A stretch of DNA of 64,000 bases, taken from the NCBI GenBank assembly GCA_964568735.1, contig CAZMRF010000001.1:248001-312000 (forward strand), given 5' to 3'. Every line of letters starts with the position of its first letter. The stretch's first letter is position 1. Made by a program: the position numbers and the translations under genes. The notes under the pieces were generated by a model, which saw only the letters and a program-made list of their open reading frames with translations, searched no databases and was not told the origin of the DNA. This stretch comes from CAZMRF01 sp964568735 (GTDB taxonomy: Bacteria; Acidobacteriota; Polarisedimenticolia; JACPZX01). This document shows positions 8,345 through 17,801 of this stretch, piece by piece.

Positions 8345-9529
8345 CTACGGATCGAGCCCCATCTCCGCTCTCAGGTCCGTCGCGAGGAGGCGGTGGAAGT
8401 GGTGCTCGCCTGCCTGGCGCTTCACGGAGTAGCGGCCTGACACGAACGACGTCGAGGTGAGGCCCGCCTGGACGGACTCGCAGATCTCGACGTCCTCCTG
8501 TTGGACCTCGTCGCTGGCCTGGAGGCTCCGGTCGATGAAGTCGCCGGCCTCCTCTCCCTCGGTCGTCTCGAAGTAGTAGTCCATGTGGATACGCGTCCGG
8601 TCGGGCGCGAGGGGGATGACCCAGTTCGTGTCCATGATCGGGCCGTAGCGGTTGATCATGAGGTTCGGGTAGATCCACGCGTAGAGGGCTCCCCCACCGA
8701 TCCGCTCAGCGAAATCGCCCCCACTCCCGCTGCCTCGCTCGCTCCCGCCTTCGCGTCCACTCTTCCCGCCTCCCCCACCCGCCTGCCCGCCGGCGCCCCC
8801 TGAGCCCGAAGTCGACTGGATCGAGAAGCGATCGAAGACCTCTGTCCTGTACGAGTCGAGGTCGAGCTGCGCGGCCAGCCCCTTGTGCAGGTGCGGGACG
8901 TGGTAGCCGCCGTCGAGGTAGTTGTCCACGAAGACCTTCCAGTTGCAGCCCAGATCCCAGGAGCGGCGGGTCACGAAGCGCGCGCGGGCATACCCCGTCT
9001 TCGCGAGCTGCTCCGCCAGCGGAGCGAGGTCCGCTTCGAGAGGCCTCGGCCGCGCCGCGCGGCAGATGAAGACGAGAGGCCCCCATTCATGGACGGCCAG
9101 GGGCAGGAGGCCCATCTCCTCGCGTACGAACCCCTTGACCCCCCCGAGCTCCGGGGCGGCGAGGAGCTTCCCGTCCAGCGCGTAGGTCCACCCGTGGTAG
9201 GGACAGACGAGCTTCTCGCCGGTGCCGCACCCCTTCGCGACGGCCGAGGCTCGGTGGCGGCAGACGTTCACGAAGGCGTGCAGCGACCCGCCTGCGTCCC
9301 GCGCGACGACGAAGCGCTCGCCCGCGGTCTCCCCGGTCGCGTAGCTGCCTGGGCGCTCGACCTGCTCCGAGCGTGCCGCGACAATCCAGTTCCGCGCGAA
9401 AACCCCCTGCTGCTCGGCGGCGGAGATGGCGGGGTCCGTGTACCAGCTCGCCGGAGGGGTTGATGCCTCCTCGAGGGGCAACGAAGGATCGAAGCGGGCG
9501 ATTTCCCTGTCGGGTGGGATCCTACTCAT
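8345..9529 (-). CDS. Rieske [2Fe-2S] aromatic-ring-hydroxylating-type oxygenase, alpha subunit
   Basis: 394 residues, ATG at 9529 preceded by GAGGGGG. The Rieske domain (about 45-145) has both cluster motifs: C90-x-H92 in VCRHRAS and C109-x2-H112 in CPYHGWTY. The catalytic domain has the mononuclear-iron motif DNYLDGGYHVPHLH (His210, His215) and a likely third ligand, Asp346, in QQEDVEICESVQ. The overall form is closest to choline/carnitine monooxygenase-like oxygenases that act on quaternary amines or small aromatics. Substrate cannot be fixed, and no reductase gene is adjacent. Residues about 239-271 are an unusual run of Gly/Ser inserted in the catalytic domain, absent from typical members. 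The gene stands alone; the AAA gene upstream on the same strand is about 100 bases away. Confidence 0.88.
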   Translation of the reverse strand: MSRIPPDREIARFDPSLPLEEASTPPASWYTDPAISAAEQQGVFARNWIVAARSEQVERPGSYATGETAGERFVVARDAGGSLHAFVNVCRHRASAVAKGCGTGEKLVCPYHGWTYALDGKLLAAPELGGVKGFVREEMGLLPLAVHEWGPLVFICRAARPRPLEADLAPLAEQLAKTGYARARFVTRRSWDLGCNWKVFVDNYLDGGYHVPHLHKGLAAQLDLDSYRTEVFDRFSIQSTSGSGGAGGQAGGGGGKSGREGGSERGSGSGGDFAERIGGGALYAWIYPNLMINRYGPIMDTNWVIPLAPDRTRIHMDYYFETTEGEEAGDFIDRSLQASDEVQQEDVEICESVQAGLTSTSFVSGRYSVKRQAGEHHFHRLLATDLRAEMGLDP

Positions 9530-9628
9530 GTTCCCCCTCGTGACGCGCCGGCTCTCACGGGAAGCCGCCCGCGAGGATCAAGGTCGTGTTCCGGCCGGGC
9601 GCCACGACCGCGGATCACGAGCGTTCCC

Positions 9629-11122
9629 TCAATTTGCCCTGACCGTCCGGCCTTCGGCCCACGCCCGCAGCTCGTCGATCTTTTCGGGCATCGTGCGGGA
9701 GAGCGGTAGCGTGGAGGCCGCCTCCTCGAGGAGCACGCGAGTCGTCAGGTCGGCGGATTCGGCGAAGGTGGAGTAGAGGGCGGAGATGATCACCTGCTCC
9801 ACGTCCGCGCCGCTGAAACCCTCCGTCGCGCGGGAGAGGGCCTCGAGGTCGAAGGCCTCCGGGAGCCGCCCCCGGCGGGTCAGGTGGATCGTGAAGAGGG
9901 CGACCCTCGCGGTGCCATCCGGGAGATCCACGAAGAAGATCTCGTCGAAGCGCCCCTTTCGAAGCAGCTCCGGGGGCAGCTTGGTGACGTCGTTGGCCGT
10001 GGCCACGACGAAGACGTCGCCCGAGCGCTCCTGCATCCAGGAGAGGAAGCTTCCGAGGACTCGTGTCGAGACGCCTCCGTCCTGGTCCGTGCCGCCGCTG
10101 GCGAAGGCCTTCTCGATCTCGTCCACCCAGAGGACGACAGGCGCCATCTTCTCCGCCGTGGCCATCGCGGACGCGAAATTGCGCTCGGTCTCGCCGACGT
10201 ACTTGTTGTAGAGACGAGACGGATCCAGCTTCAGGAGCGGGAGCCCCCATTCCATCGCCACGGCCTTGGCGGAGAGGCTCTTGCCCGTGCCGGGCACTCC
10301 GGTCAGGAGGACGCCCTTCGGGAACGACAACCCGAAGGCCTTCGCCTCCCCGGGCCTCTCGATGAGCATCTTCCGCTTCCCGAGCCACTCCTTCAGCCCG
10401 GCGAGATCCGCGATCCCCGCCAGCGTGGTCTCAACAGGGTAGTACTCGAGGAGCCCGTCCTTCTCGACGATCTCCTTCTTCGCCTCGATGACGCGCCGGA
10501 TGTCGTCCGCCGTGAGGGCCCCGTCCACGATGAGCGCCTTGGTGAGGATCTTCTCGGCTTCCATCAGTGTCAGCCCTTTGAGGTTCGTGAGCAGGCGCGT
10601 CAGATCCTCGTTCGAGATGTTGATGTCGATCTTCGTGCGCTCCGCCGTATCTCGCAGGATCCGGCCGAGGAGGATGCGGTAGTCCTCGATGCGGGGCGGC
10701 GGAAGAGAGACGAGCGCGGAGAAGAGGCGGAGGGCCTCCGGGGGCCGGGCACCCGGGCCCGTCATCACCAGGGCCCCGGCGGCGCGGGTGAAGTGGCGCG
10801 CCAGCTCTCGGATCTGCTCGAGGATCGTGGCGTTCTCGAGGTCGGGGCCGACTCCCCTGAACTGGTAGATGGCGCCGAGCCTCGAAGCCGCGATGTGCGA
10901 CAGCGCGGCCGAGGCCGATTGAGTGCCATAGATGGGCTGGGGCTCCGTGTCACGGCTCAGGCCGCGGGTCCGCGTCCAGACGAAGAGCGGCAGCCCGAGC
11001 TGGTCGGCCAGGTGGCGGATGAGCGACTCGAGCCGATCCTCTTCGGGGGTGTCGACGAAGATCAGCCCGTAGCGGGAGCGGACGAGGAGCTTGAGCTCTT
11101 CGAGGGGGTCCCGCTCGGTCAT
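9629..11122 (-). CDS. Ycf46-like AAA+ ATPase
   Basis: 497 residues. The N-terminal third (SRYGLIFVDTPEEDRL..., with LVMTGPG near residue 120) resembles the degenerate P-loop-like domain of the Ycf46 family. The C-terminal half is a complete AAA module: Walker A GVPGTGKS, Walker B VVLWVDEIEKAF, sensor 1 TAND, an arginine-finger region RKGRFDE, and the lid helix FSGADVEQVI. The family is conserved in cyanobacteria and many other bacteria and has been linked to CO2 uptake or photosynthesis regulation in cyanobacteria; its role here is unknown. No transmembrane helix or protease motif (HExxH) is present, so it is not FtsH. It is probably a cytoplasmic remodelling ATPase. It appears monocistronic; a 26-bp tandem repeat lies about 160-210 bases upstream. 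Confidence 0.85.
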   Translation of the reverse strand: MTERDPLEELKLLVRSRYGLIFVDTPEEDRLESLIRHLADQLGLPLFVWTRTRGLSRDTEPQPIYGTQSASAALSHIAASRLGAIYQFRGVGPDLENATILEQIRELARHFTRAAGALVMTGPGARPPEALRLFSALVSLPPPRIEDYRILLGRILRDTAERTKIDINISNEDLTRLLTNLKGLTLMEAEKILTKALIVDGALTADDIRRVIEAKKEIVEKDGLLEYYPVETTLAGIADLAGLKEWLGKRKMLIERPGEAKAFGLSFPKGVLLTGVPGTGKSLSAKAVAMEWGLPLLKLDPSRLYNKYVGETERNFASAMATAEKMAPVVLWVDEIEKAFASGGTDQDGGVSTRVLGSFLSWMQERSGDVFVVATANDVTKLPPELLRKGRFDEIFFVDLPDGTARVALFTIHLTRRGRLPEAFDLEALSRATEGFSGADVEQVIISALYSTFAESADLTTRVLLEEAASTLPLSRTMPEKIDELRAWAEGRTVRAN

Positions 11123-11280
11123 CTTGGACGGGTGCCCTCGAACGGCGCGGGGATCCGGGGCGACATAGGGATTCGGAGGTTACATCCCTGCCTTCTCCGG
11201 TGTCGAGCATGGGAAGGCGAAGCGTGTGGCGTCCTGGGCCAAGAGAGCGGAGAGATCTGTCCGGCAGGGGGCCATACATT

Positions 11281-11329
11281 GAACGAGGGAGATCAGGCCA
11301 CGGATCGAACGAGGAGGATCAGGTCACGG
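11281..11329. repeat. Two direct copies of a 23-bp sequence (26-bp period)
   Basis: Copy 1 (11281-11303) and copy 2 (11307-11329) both begin GAACGAGG and share GATCAGGYCACGG; they match at 20 of 23 bases. They lie between the stop of the second RND gene and the start of the AAA gene, on the upstream side of the latter. They could be a regulator-binding pair or a chance duplication. Confidence 0.6.
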
Positions 11330-11367
11330 GCGGAGTGAGCCCCCCACCGTCCGGAGGGCCGGTCCCG

Positions 11368-14300
11368 TCAGGGTGCCGGATGCGTTGTCGCGGGCACCGC
11401 TCCCGCCGAAACGGTAATAGCCGCAGCCGCGCGCGCCGGTTCGGAGAGCCGCCAGAGCCGCTTCAGCCAGTCCGAGACGGCTTCGATGCCCAGGCTGATG
11501 TAGGGAAGCGCCAGCAGCGTCAGGAGAGAGGACGAGGCGAGGCCACCCATGACAACCCTGGCCAGTGGGAAATAGAAGAGTCCTCCCACTGTCGAGCCAC
11601 CGACCGCCATCGGAACGAGCCCGACGATCGTCGTCCCCGCCGTCATGAGGATGGGCCGCAGGCGGTCCCTTCCGGCGTTCATGATGGACTCTTCACGGCT
11701 CTGCCCCTGCGCACGGTACTGGTTCACCCGGTCGAGGAGGACGATGCCGTTGTTGACCACGATCCCCATGAGGATCAGCAAACCAATCTGGCCCATGAGG
11801 TTGAACGGGGTTCCCGTCAGTGCCAGGGCCCAGGCGGCGCCCGGGAGCGCGAAGGGTATCGAGAATAGGATGGCGAAGGGCTGCGCCAGCGACTCGAAGA
11901 GAGCGGCCATCACGAGATAGACCAGGACGAGGGCCAGGAGGAAGTTCATCCCCATCTGGGCAGTCTGCTGGTCCTGCTCGAGGATACGGTCGTTCCATGA
12001 CCAGGCGTACCCCGTTGGCATGTCGAGCGAGTTCGCCAGGGACTCGATCTCCTTCCGGGTCTCGTCCCACTTCTTTCCCTCGTAGGTAGCCCAGACGGAT
12101 GAGCGGACCTTGCGATTCTCGCGCTCGATCTCCTCCGAGCGCCGGACGATCTGGAAGGTGGCAATGTCGCTGAGCTGGACGGGTCTTCCCCCATCGCCGA
12201 TGAACTGGAGCTTGCGGAGGTCGTCCAGGTTCTCGCGATCCTCGAGGCGAAGGGACAGCCAGGTCTCGACCTCCTTCTCCCCGGCGTTGAATCGCCTGAG
12301 GCGCACCCCGCCGAGCGTGAAGGAGAAGATGTTGGAGACATCCTGGGGACTGAGCCCCATGCTCAACGCCTTGTCCCGGTCGACAGAAACCTGAATTTCC
12401 TGCCGCCCCCGCTTGAACGAGGTCGAGATGTCCTGAACATCGTCGAGCGTGTCCAGGCGCCGCTCCATCTCCTCGGTGAGCTTCATGAGGACCCCGGCAT
12501 CCTGCCCGAAGAACTTGACGGCGAAGAAGGTGCTCTCTCCCCCTTCATCGGCGTCTTCGTCGAAGCTGAGCTTCACGCCGGGGATCTCCGGGAACCCCTC
12601 GCGGATCTTCTTCCGAAGCTCCTTGATCGCGTCATCGCTCAGGTCCTGCCGCGTCAGGACGACGGTGCTCTCTGCCCGGTTCTCCGCGTAATAGCTATAG
12701 ACCTTGTCGACGAGAAACTCATCCCTGTGGGCGTAGAGGTACTCCTCGAGCTGGGTGATGACCTTCTCGGCTTCGGACTTGTAGTGGAAGTCGTGGAACT
12801 CGCACTGGATCCGCAGGCGCTTGTTGACGGTTCCCGTGAAGATGGCCGACTCCACCATCCCCGCGAAGAAGGGTGTCATCCCGATGCCCATGACCCCAAT
12901 GAGGATGAAGAAGCTCGCGAGCCGGTGCCTGAGGGTCCAACCGAGCACACGCGCGTACCTCTCCTCCATCCACGCGACCGACTTGACGGGAACCGGCTTC
13001 TTGGCGCGGAGGAAGTGCGCGGAGGCGAGCGGTATCAGCGTCAGAGAGGAGAACAGGGAGCAGGTCAGCGCCAGGCAGATCGCGATGCCCACCTCCCCGA
13101 GCCACGTGGTCAGGTCGTTGCTGGCGCCGACGATGAGAGGCAGGAAGACGATCAGGGTCGTCGCCGTCGAGGCGGTCACGGCCAGGACGACCTGGCTCGT
13201 GCCTTCCAGCGCCGACTTGAGCCTGTCCTGCTCGTCCCGGTGGCGCCTGTCGATCGACTCCAGGACGACAATGGCGTTATCCACGAGCATCCCAACGCCG
13301 ACCATCAGCCCCATCATGGAGAGGACGTTGAGGCTCTTGCCCATGAAGTACATGACGCCGCAGGCAGCGATGATGGAGAAGGGGATGGAGAGCGAGACGA
13401 TGAGGGTCGAGTCGAGGCGCCGGAAGAAGAAGTAGAGCGTGAGAACGGCGAGAAGGCCTCCAATGGCGCCACCCTGGGTGATGCCGTTGATTCCCTTCAG
13501 GATCTCGTCCGCCTGATCCTCCCAGACGAAGACCTCGATGCCCTCGAGGAGGGGATCCGCGCCGATCTCGTTATGAATGACGTCCATGACCGCGTGCACC
13601 GTATCCACGGTGTTCGCGGTGGACTCCTTATAGACGTCCAGGGCGATCGCGAAGTCCCTGTCCAGGTGCCTGCCAAACCCTATCGGCGGTTCCTCGTAGG
13701 TGACCTCCGCGATGTCGGAGAGCTTCAGCCCCCGCTCATCCACGGCGAAGCTCTTGATCGCGTCGAGGGAGCCGAAGTTCCCGATCACCCTCGCGGTGTA
13801 GCGGAGGCCCCCCTGATCGACCTGGCCGAGCACCATGTTCGACGCGGCCCCTTGAAGCCTCTGGATCAGGGAGCCGATGTCGACACGGTGCTCCTTCACC
13901 TTGTCCAGGACCAGGTCGATGTTGATTTCCTTGGGCGCCACCCCGCCAAGGTCGACCCGCGCCACGCCCGGAACGCGTCGTAGTGGATTGATGATCCTCG
14001 ACTCCAGGAGGTCATAGCTCTCCGAGAGATCGACCCCCTTGGCGGAGACACGCGCCTGAACGGCCGGGATGTCGTTGGTGTTGAAGGAGAAGATGATGAT
14101 CTCGCCGATCCCCGCTGGAAGATCGGCCTTGACCTGGTCCATCTTCTCGCTCACCTGCATCCGCGTCACGTCGAGATCGTGTCCCCAGGTGAACTCCATC
14201 ACGAACTCGGCGCTGTCCGCCGTCGAGGTGGACCTGAGCTGCTTGACGCCTGAAAGCGTGGCCAGGACCTCCTCGACCGGCTTCGTGATCTCCTTCTCGA

Positions 14301-14475
14301 TCTGGGTTGGGTTCGAGTTCGGGTAGGGGATCTGGACCGCGATGAAAGGGATGTCCACCTGCGGCAGGTAGGCCAGCGGCATCCTCACGAGGGCGATTCC
14401 GCCGACGACCAGGATCGAGACGAGGATCATGACCGTCGTGATGGGCCGCCGGACTGCGAGTGAAGGCAGGTTCAT
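11368..14475 (-). CDS. RND efflux pump, inner-membrane permease (second of tandem pair)
   Basis: 1035 residues, full length for the AcrB/MdtC family. Typical landmarks: N-terminal helix with RRPITTVMILVSILVVGG, porter-domain start PYPNSNPTQIEKEITKPVEE, two six-helix halves and a C-terminal hydrophobic half ending ALPYISLGIEAV. The proton-relay helix TM4 reads GMLVDNAIVVLES, so Asp-Asn replaces the Asp-Asp of AcrB. TM10 reads GIVVNNGIVLLDR, without the AcrB lysine. Its ATG overlaps the stop of the preceding RND gene by four bases (ATGA), so the two are co-translated and may form a mixed trimer as in MdtBC. No outer-membrane TolC-type gene is in the window. Substrate unknown. Confidence 0.93.
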   Translation of the reverse strand: MNLPSLAVRRPITTVMILVSILVVGGIALVRMPLAYLPQVDIPFIAVQIPYPNSNPTQIEKEITKPVEEVLATLSGVKQLRSTSTADSAEFVMEFTWGHDLDVTRMQVSEKMDQVKADLPAGIGEIIIFSFNTNDIPAVQARVSAKGVDLSESYDLLESRIINPLRRVPGVARVDLGGVAPKEINIDLVLDKVKEHRVDIGSLIQRLQGAASNMVLGQVDQGGLRYTARVIGNFGSLDAIKSFAVDERGLKLSDIAEVTYEEPPIGFGRHLDRDFAIALDVYKESTANTVDTVHAVMDVIHNEIGADPLLEGIEVFVWEDQADEILKGINGITQGGAIGGLLAVLTLYFFFRRLDSTLIVSLSIPFSIIAACGVMYFMGKSLNVLSMMGLMVGVGMLVDNAIVVLESIDRRHRDEQDRLKSALEGTSQVVLAVTASTATTLIVFLPLIVGASNDLTTWLGEVGIAICLALTCSLFSSLTLIPLASAHFLRAKKPVPVKSVAWMEERYARVLGWTLRHRLASFFILIGVMGIGMTPFFAGMVESAIFTGTVNKRLRIQCEFHDFHYKSEAEKVITQLEEYLYAHRDEFLVDKVYSYYAENRAESTVVLTRQDLSDDAIKELRKKIREGFPEIPGVKLSFDEDADEGGESTFFAVKFFGQDAGVLMKLTEEMERRLDTLDDVQDISTSFKRGRQEIQVSVDRDKALSMGLSPQDVSNIFSFTLGGVRLRRFNAGEKEVETWLSLRLEDRENLDDLRKLQFIGDGGRPVQLSDIATFQIVRRSEEIERENRKVRSSVWATYEGKKWDETRKEIESLANSLDMPTGYAWSWNDRILEQDQQTAQMGMNFLLALVLVYLVMAALFESLAQPFAILFSIPFALPGAAWALALTGTPFNLMGQIGLLILMGIVVNNGIVLLDRVNQYRAQGQSREESIMNAGRDRLRPILMTAGTTIVGLVPMAVGGSTVGGLFYFPLARVVMGGLASSSLLTLLALPYISLGIEAVSDWLKRLWRLSEPARAAAAITVSAGAVPATTHPAP

Positions 14476-17400
14476 GGCGCGGCCTCCGTGCCTCCCGATA
14501 TCAGAGGTACGGCATGAGCTACGGACTGCACGAAGCGGCTCGCTGGCTGGCCCGAAACTCTCGCGGCCGCTGCGGCGACATCCGCCGCGTAGGCCTTGCG
14601 GTCGAGCAGGACGTAGAGGACCGGAATGACCAGGAGCGTCAGGGCCGTGCCCACCGAAAGCCCCCCGATGACCGTGATGGCAAGGGGCGCCCTGAGCTCG
14701 GCCCCCTCCCCCAGCCCGAGCGCCATGGGAACGAGTCCGAGAACCGTGGTGATCGTCGTCATGAGGATCGGGCGAAGCCGGGTCGAGGCGGCGTCGAGGA
14801 TGGCCGCAGTCTTCTCCATTCCCTCCTCCCGGCGCTGGTTGATGGCGTCGATGAGGACGATCGCGTTGTTCACGACGATCCCGGCCAGCATCACCATTCC
14901 GATCACGGCGACGACGTTGACCGTGCTCCCCGTGAGCAGGAGCGCTCCTACGACGCCGATGGCTCCCAGCGGGAGCGTGAAGATGATGACGAAGGGATGA
15001 AGGAGCGACTCGAACTCGGCGGCCATCACCAGGTAGACGAGGAAGATCGCCAGCCCCATCGCAAGGAGCAGGGACTGGAAGGAGCGCGTCATCTCCTCCT
15101 CCTGCCCGCTGAGCGTTACCTTCACGCCGGCCGGGAAGGCGGCCGAGGCCAGGGAGCTCCGGATGTCGGACGCGACCGCACCCATGTCCCGTCCGGAGAG
15201 GTTGCCCGAGATGACGGCCGCCCGCTGCTGCTTGATCCGTCGTATTTCCGTGGGCCCCTCGGTCACCGTGACGTCGGCGACGGACTTGAGGTAGATGGGA
15301 ATCCCGTCGCGCTGTCCGACGATCATGTCCTCCACGTCGGATACGGAGGCACGGCTGACGTCCACCGAGCGGACCATGATGTCGATCTCGCGATCATCCT
15401 GCATGAACCGGGTCGCCACTTCGCCCTGCACCTTGTTCCTTATCGTGGTGGCCACCTGAAAGACGTCGAGGCCGAGCCGCACGAGGGCATCCCTGTTGAA
15501 GGTGACCTGGAGCTCCGGGTTGCCCAGCTCCGCCGAGGACTTGACGTCGACCAGGCCGGGGACCCGCTCCAGGCTCGCCCGGACGACCGAGGCTGAGCTC
15601 TGGAGCTCGTCGAGGCTGTCGCTGTAGACCTCGACCTCGATGGGAGTGCGGAACGAGAAGTAGGTGGGCCGTTCGAACTTGAAGTTGGCCATCCCGGAGG
15701 TCTCCAGCCGCTCCCGGAGGTGCCCGACGACCCGCTCCTCTTCCGCGCGCCCCGCGCTCGATTTCATCCGGACCTGGATCTTGCCGCTGTTCTCCCCCTC
15801 GGTGCCCGTGCGGGTCAGCGAGAGGCCGACGCCTCCGGCAATGCTTGAGAAGGTCTCCACCTGGGGATCCGCCTCGAGCACCGACTGGACTTCCGCGATG
15901 AACCTGTCCGTAACCTCGAGCGGCGTCCCCTCCGGAAGCTCCACCTGGAAGCTGAACTCGCCCTGCGAGAACGATGGGATGAGATCGAGCCCGAGCAAGG
16001 GCGCGGCCAGCACGGAAGCGCCGAAGGCCGCCAGGGTCGCTGCCAGGACGGTGAAGCGAGCGCCGAGAGCGACTTGAAGAACTCTGGGGTAGTTGCGGGT
16101 GAAGGAGCCGAGGCCGCGATCGAAGAGCCAGACGAGCGGCCAGGCGACGAGGCCGATGATCTTCATGGCCCACCCCGTCACGAACCTCACTCCACGGACC
16201 AGGTAGGTGGGCATCCTCACGAAGATGAACCGCATCGTTCGCCGGATCCTGCCCCCGGCCGCTGGCGTCCCGGCGGCGGCTTCCGCCGCGCGGCTCATGT
16301 CGGCCGTGCCCTCAATCATGGCGGCCATCATGGGGATCAGCGTCAGCGACACGGCCAGGGAGGCCAGCAACGAAAAGGAAACCGTCAGCGCCATGTCCTG
16401 GAAGAGCTGAGCGGCGATTCCCTCCAGGAAGACGACGGGCACGAAGACCGCCACCGTGGTGAGCGTGGAGGCAATGACCGCGCGCCCCACCTCGGAGGCC
16501 CCGCGCCTCGCCGCGTCGAGGGCCCCCATCCCCGCCTCGCGCCTCTTGTAGATCGCTTCGAGAACGACGATCGCGTTGTCCACGAGCATGCCGACGCCGA
16601 GCGCCAGCCCGCCCATGGACATGATGTTCAGCGTCGTCCCCGTCTGGTACATGAGGAAGAACGTCGCGACGATGGAGATGGGAATCGAGATGCCGATGAT
16701 GAAGGTGCTTCTCAGGTCCTTGAGGAAGAACATAAGGATCAGGACCGCGTAGAGCCCGCCCATCAGCGCGTTGCTGATGACCTCGTTGATGGAAGCCTGG
16801 ATGAAGCGCGACTGATCCACGCCCATGACCAGCTCGATGCCCTCGGGCAGCTCGCGGCGCGTCACGCCCAGCCGGTTCTGGAGCGCCCTGGCCACGGTGA
16901 CCGTGTTGGCGTCGCCCTCCTTGTAGAGGGCCAGCTCGACGGCCTCCTTGCCTCCGAAGCGGGTGATGACCTCGCGCTTCTTGTGGCCGCGGACCACCTG
17001 GGCAATGTCTCCAAGGATGATCTTCCTTCCGTCACGCACGGCGACGACCGTCTCCACGATGTCGTCGAGGTTTTCGAACTCGTTCTTCGCCCTGACCAGG
17101 TAGCGCGCCTCCTCCTCGTAGAGGCTCCCGCCCGCCTGGTTGATGTTCTCCTGAAGCAGCTTCTGGTTGACCTCCGCGACGGGCAGGTTCAGGAGCGCCA
17201 GCTTCCCCTGGTCGACCCGGATCTGGATCTCCTCCTCGAAGCCGCCGTTGACCTTCACGGCCGCTAGCCCCTCGGTCGATTCGAGGTCCTTCTTCACGAC
17301 CTCGTCAGCCACGTATCGAAGCTGGTAGAGATCCTCTCCCCCCGTGACGAAGAGGCGCACGATGGGGTCGTTCGCCGGATCAAATCTCAGGACTGTGGGC

Positions 17401-17768
17401 TTCTCGACCTCTCTCGGGAGCTGGAGCATGTCCAGCTTCTGCCGGACGTCGATGGCCGCGAAATCCATGTTGCGGCCCCAGACGAACTCGAGCGTCACCT
17501 GCGATACGCCGGGCCGCGACACGGAGGTCAGCCGCCGCACGCCTGCGACGATCCCGACGGCCTCCTCGACGGGGCGGCTCACGAGGGTCTCGACCTCGGC
17601 CGGCGCAGCGCCGGGATAGCGCGTCTCGACGGTCAGGCTGGGGTAGGTGAGGTTTGGAAGGAGATTGAGGGGCAGCCTCGTGAAGGCCACCATCCCGAAG
17701 ATGACCACCGCCACCGCGAACATGGAGATGGTGACCCTGCGTCGCAGAGAGAACTCGACGATGCCCAT
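14472..17768 (-). CDS. RND efflux pump, inner-membrane permease (first of tandem pair)
   Basis: 1098 residues. It opens with MGIVEFSLRRRVTISMFAV and has the first porter loop TRYPGAAPAEVETLVSRPVE. TM4 reads GMLVDNAIVVLEAIYKR and TM10 GIVVNNAIVLIDAINQR; as in its partner, the second Asp of the AcrB relay and the TM10 Lys are absent. A longer linker near residues 495-555 (PAAGGRIRRTMRFIFVRMPT...) contains an extra hydrophobic stretch not found in AcrB. The gene starts 33 bases after the adaptor gene and overlaps the next RND gene by four bases, giving an adaptor-RND-RND operon like mdtABC. It probably exports drugs, lipids or other hydrophobic molecules using ion motive force. Confidence 0.93.
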   Translation of the reverse strand: MGIVEFSLRRRVTISMFAVAVVIFGMVAFTRLPLNLLPNLTYPSLTVETRYPGAAPAEVETLVSRPVEEAVGIVAGVRRLTSVSRPGVSQVTLEFVWGRNMDFAAIDVRQKLDMLQLPREVEKPTVLRFDPANDPIVRLFVTGGEDLYQLRYVADEVVKKDLESTEGLAAVKVNGGFEEEIQIRVDQGKLALLNLPVAEVNQKLLQENINQAGGSLYEEEARYLVRAKNEFENLDDIVETVVAVRDGRKIILGDIAQVVRGHKKREVITRFGGKEAVELALYKEGDANTVTVARALQNRLGVTRRELPEGIELVMGVDQSRFIQASINEVISNALMGGLYAVLILMFFLKDLRSTFIIGISIPISIVATFFLMYQTGTTLNIMSMGGLALGVGMLVDNAIVVLEAIYKRREAGMGALDAARRGASEVGRAVIASTLTTVAVFVPVVFLEGIAAQLFQDMALTVSFSLLASLAVSLTLIPMMAAMIEGTADMSRAAEAAAGTPAAGGRIRRTMRFIFVRMPTYLVRGVRFVTGWAMKIIGLVAWPLVWLFDRGLGSFTRNYPRVLQVALGARFTVLAATLAAFGASVLAAPLLGLDLIPSFSQGEFSFQVELPEGTPLEVTDRFIAEVQSVLEADPQVETFSSIAGGVGLSLTRTGTEGENSGKIQVRMKSSAGRAEEERVVGHLRERLETSGMANFKFERPTYFSFRTPIEVEVYSDSLDELQSSASVVRASLERVPGLVDVKSSAELGNPELQVTFNRDALVRLGLDVFQVATTIRNKVQGEVATRFMQDDREIDIMVRSVDVSRASVSDVEDMIVGQRDGIPIYLKSVADVTVTEGPTEIRRIKQQRAAVISGNLSGRDMGAVASDIRSSLASAAFPAGVKVTLSGQEEEMTRSFQSLLLAMGLAIFLVYLVMAAEFESLLHPFVIIFTLPLGAIGVVGALLLTGSTVNVVAVIGMVMLAGIVVNNAIVLIDAINQRREEGMEKTAAILDAASTRLRPILMTTITTVLGLVPMALGLGEGAELRAPLAITVIGGLSVGTALTLLVIPVLYVLLDRKAYAADVAAAAARVSGQPASRFVQSVAHAVPLISGGTEAAP

Positions 17769-17801
17769 GGGAGGCTCCGGAGTGCCGGGCGGCCGCGGGG
17801 A

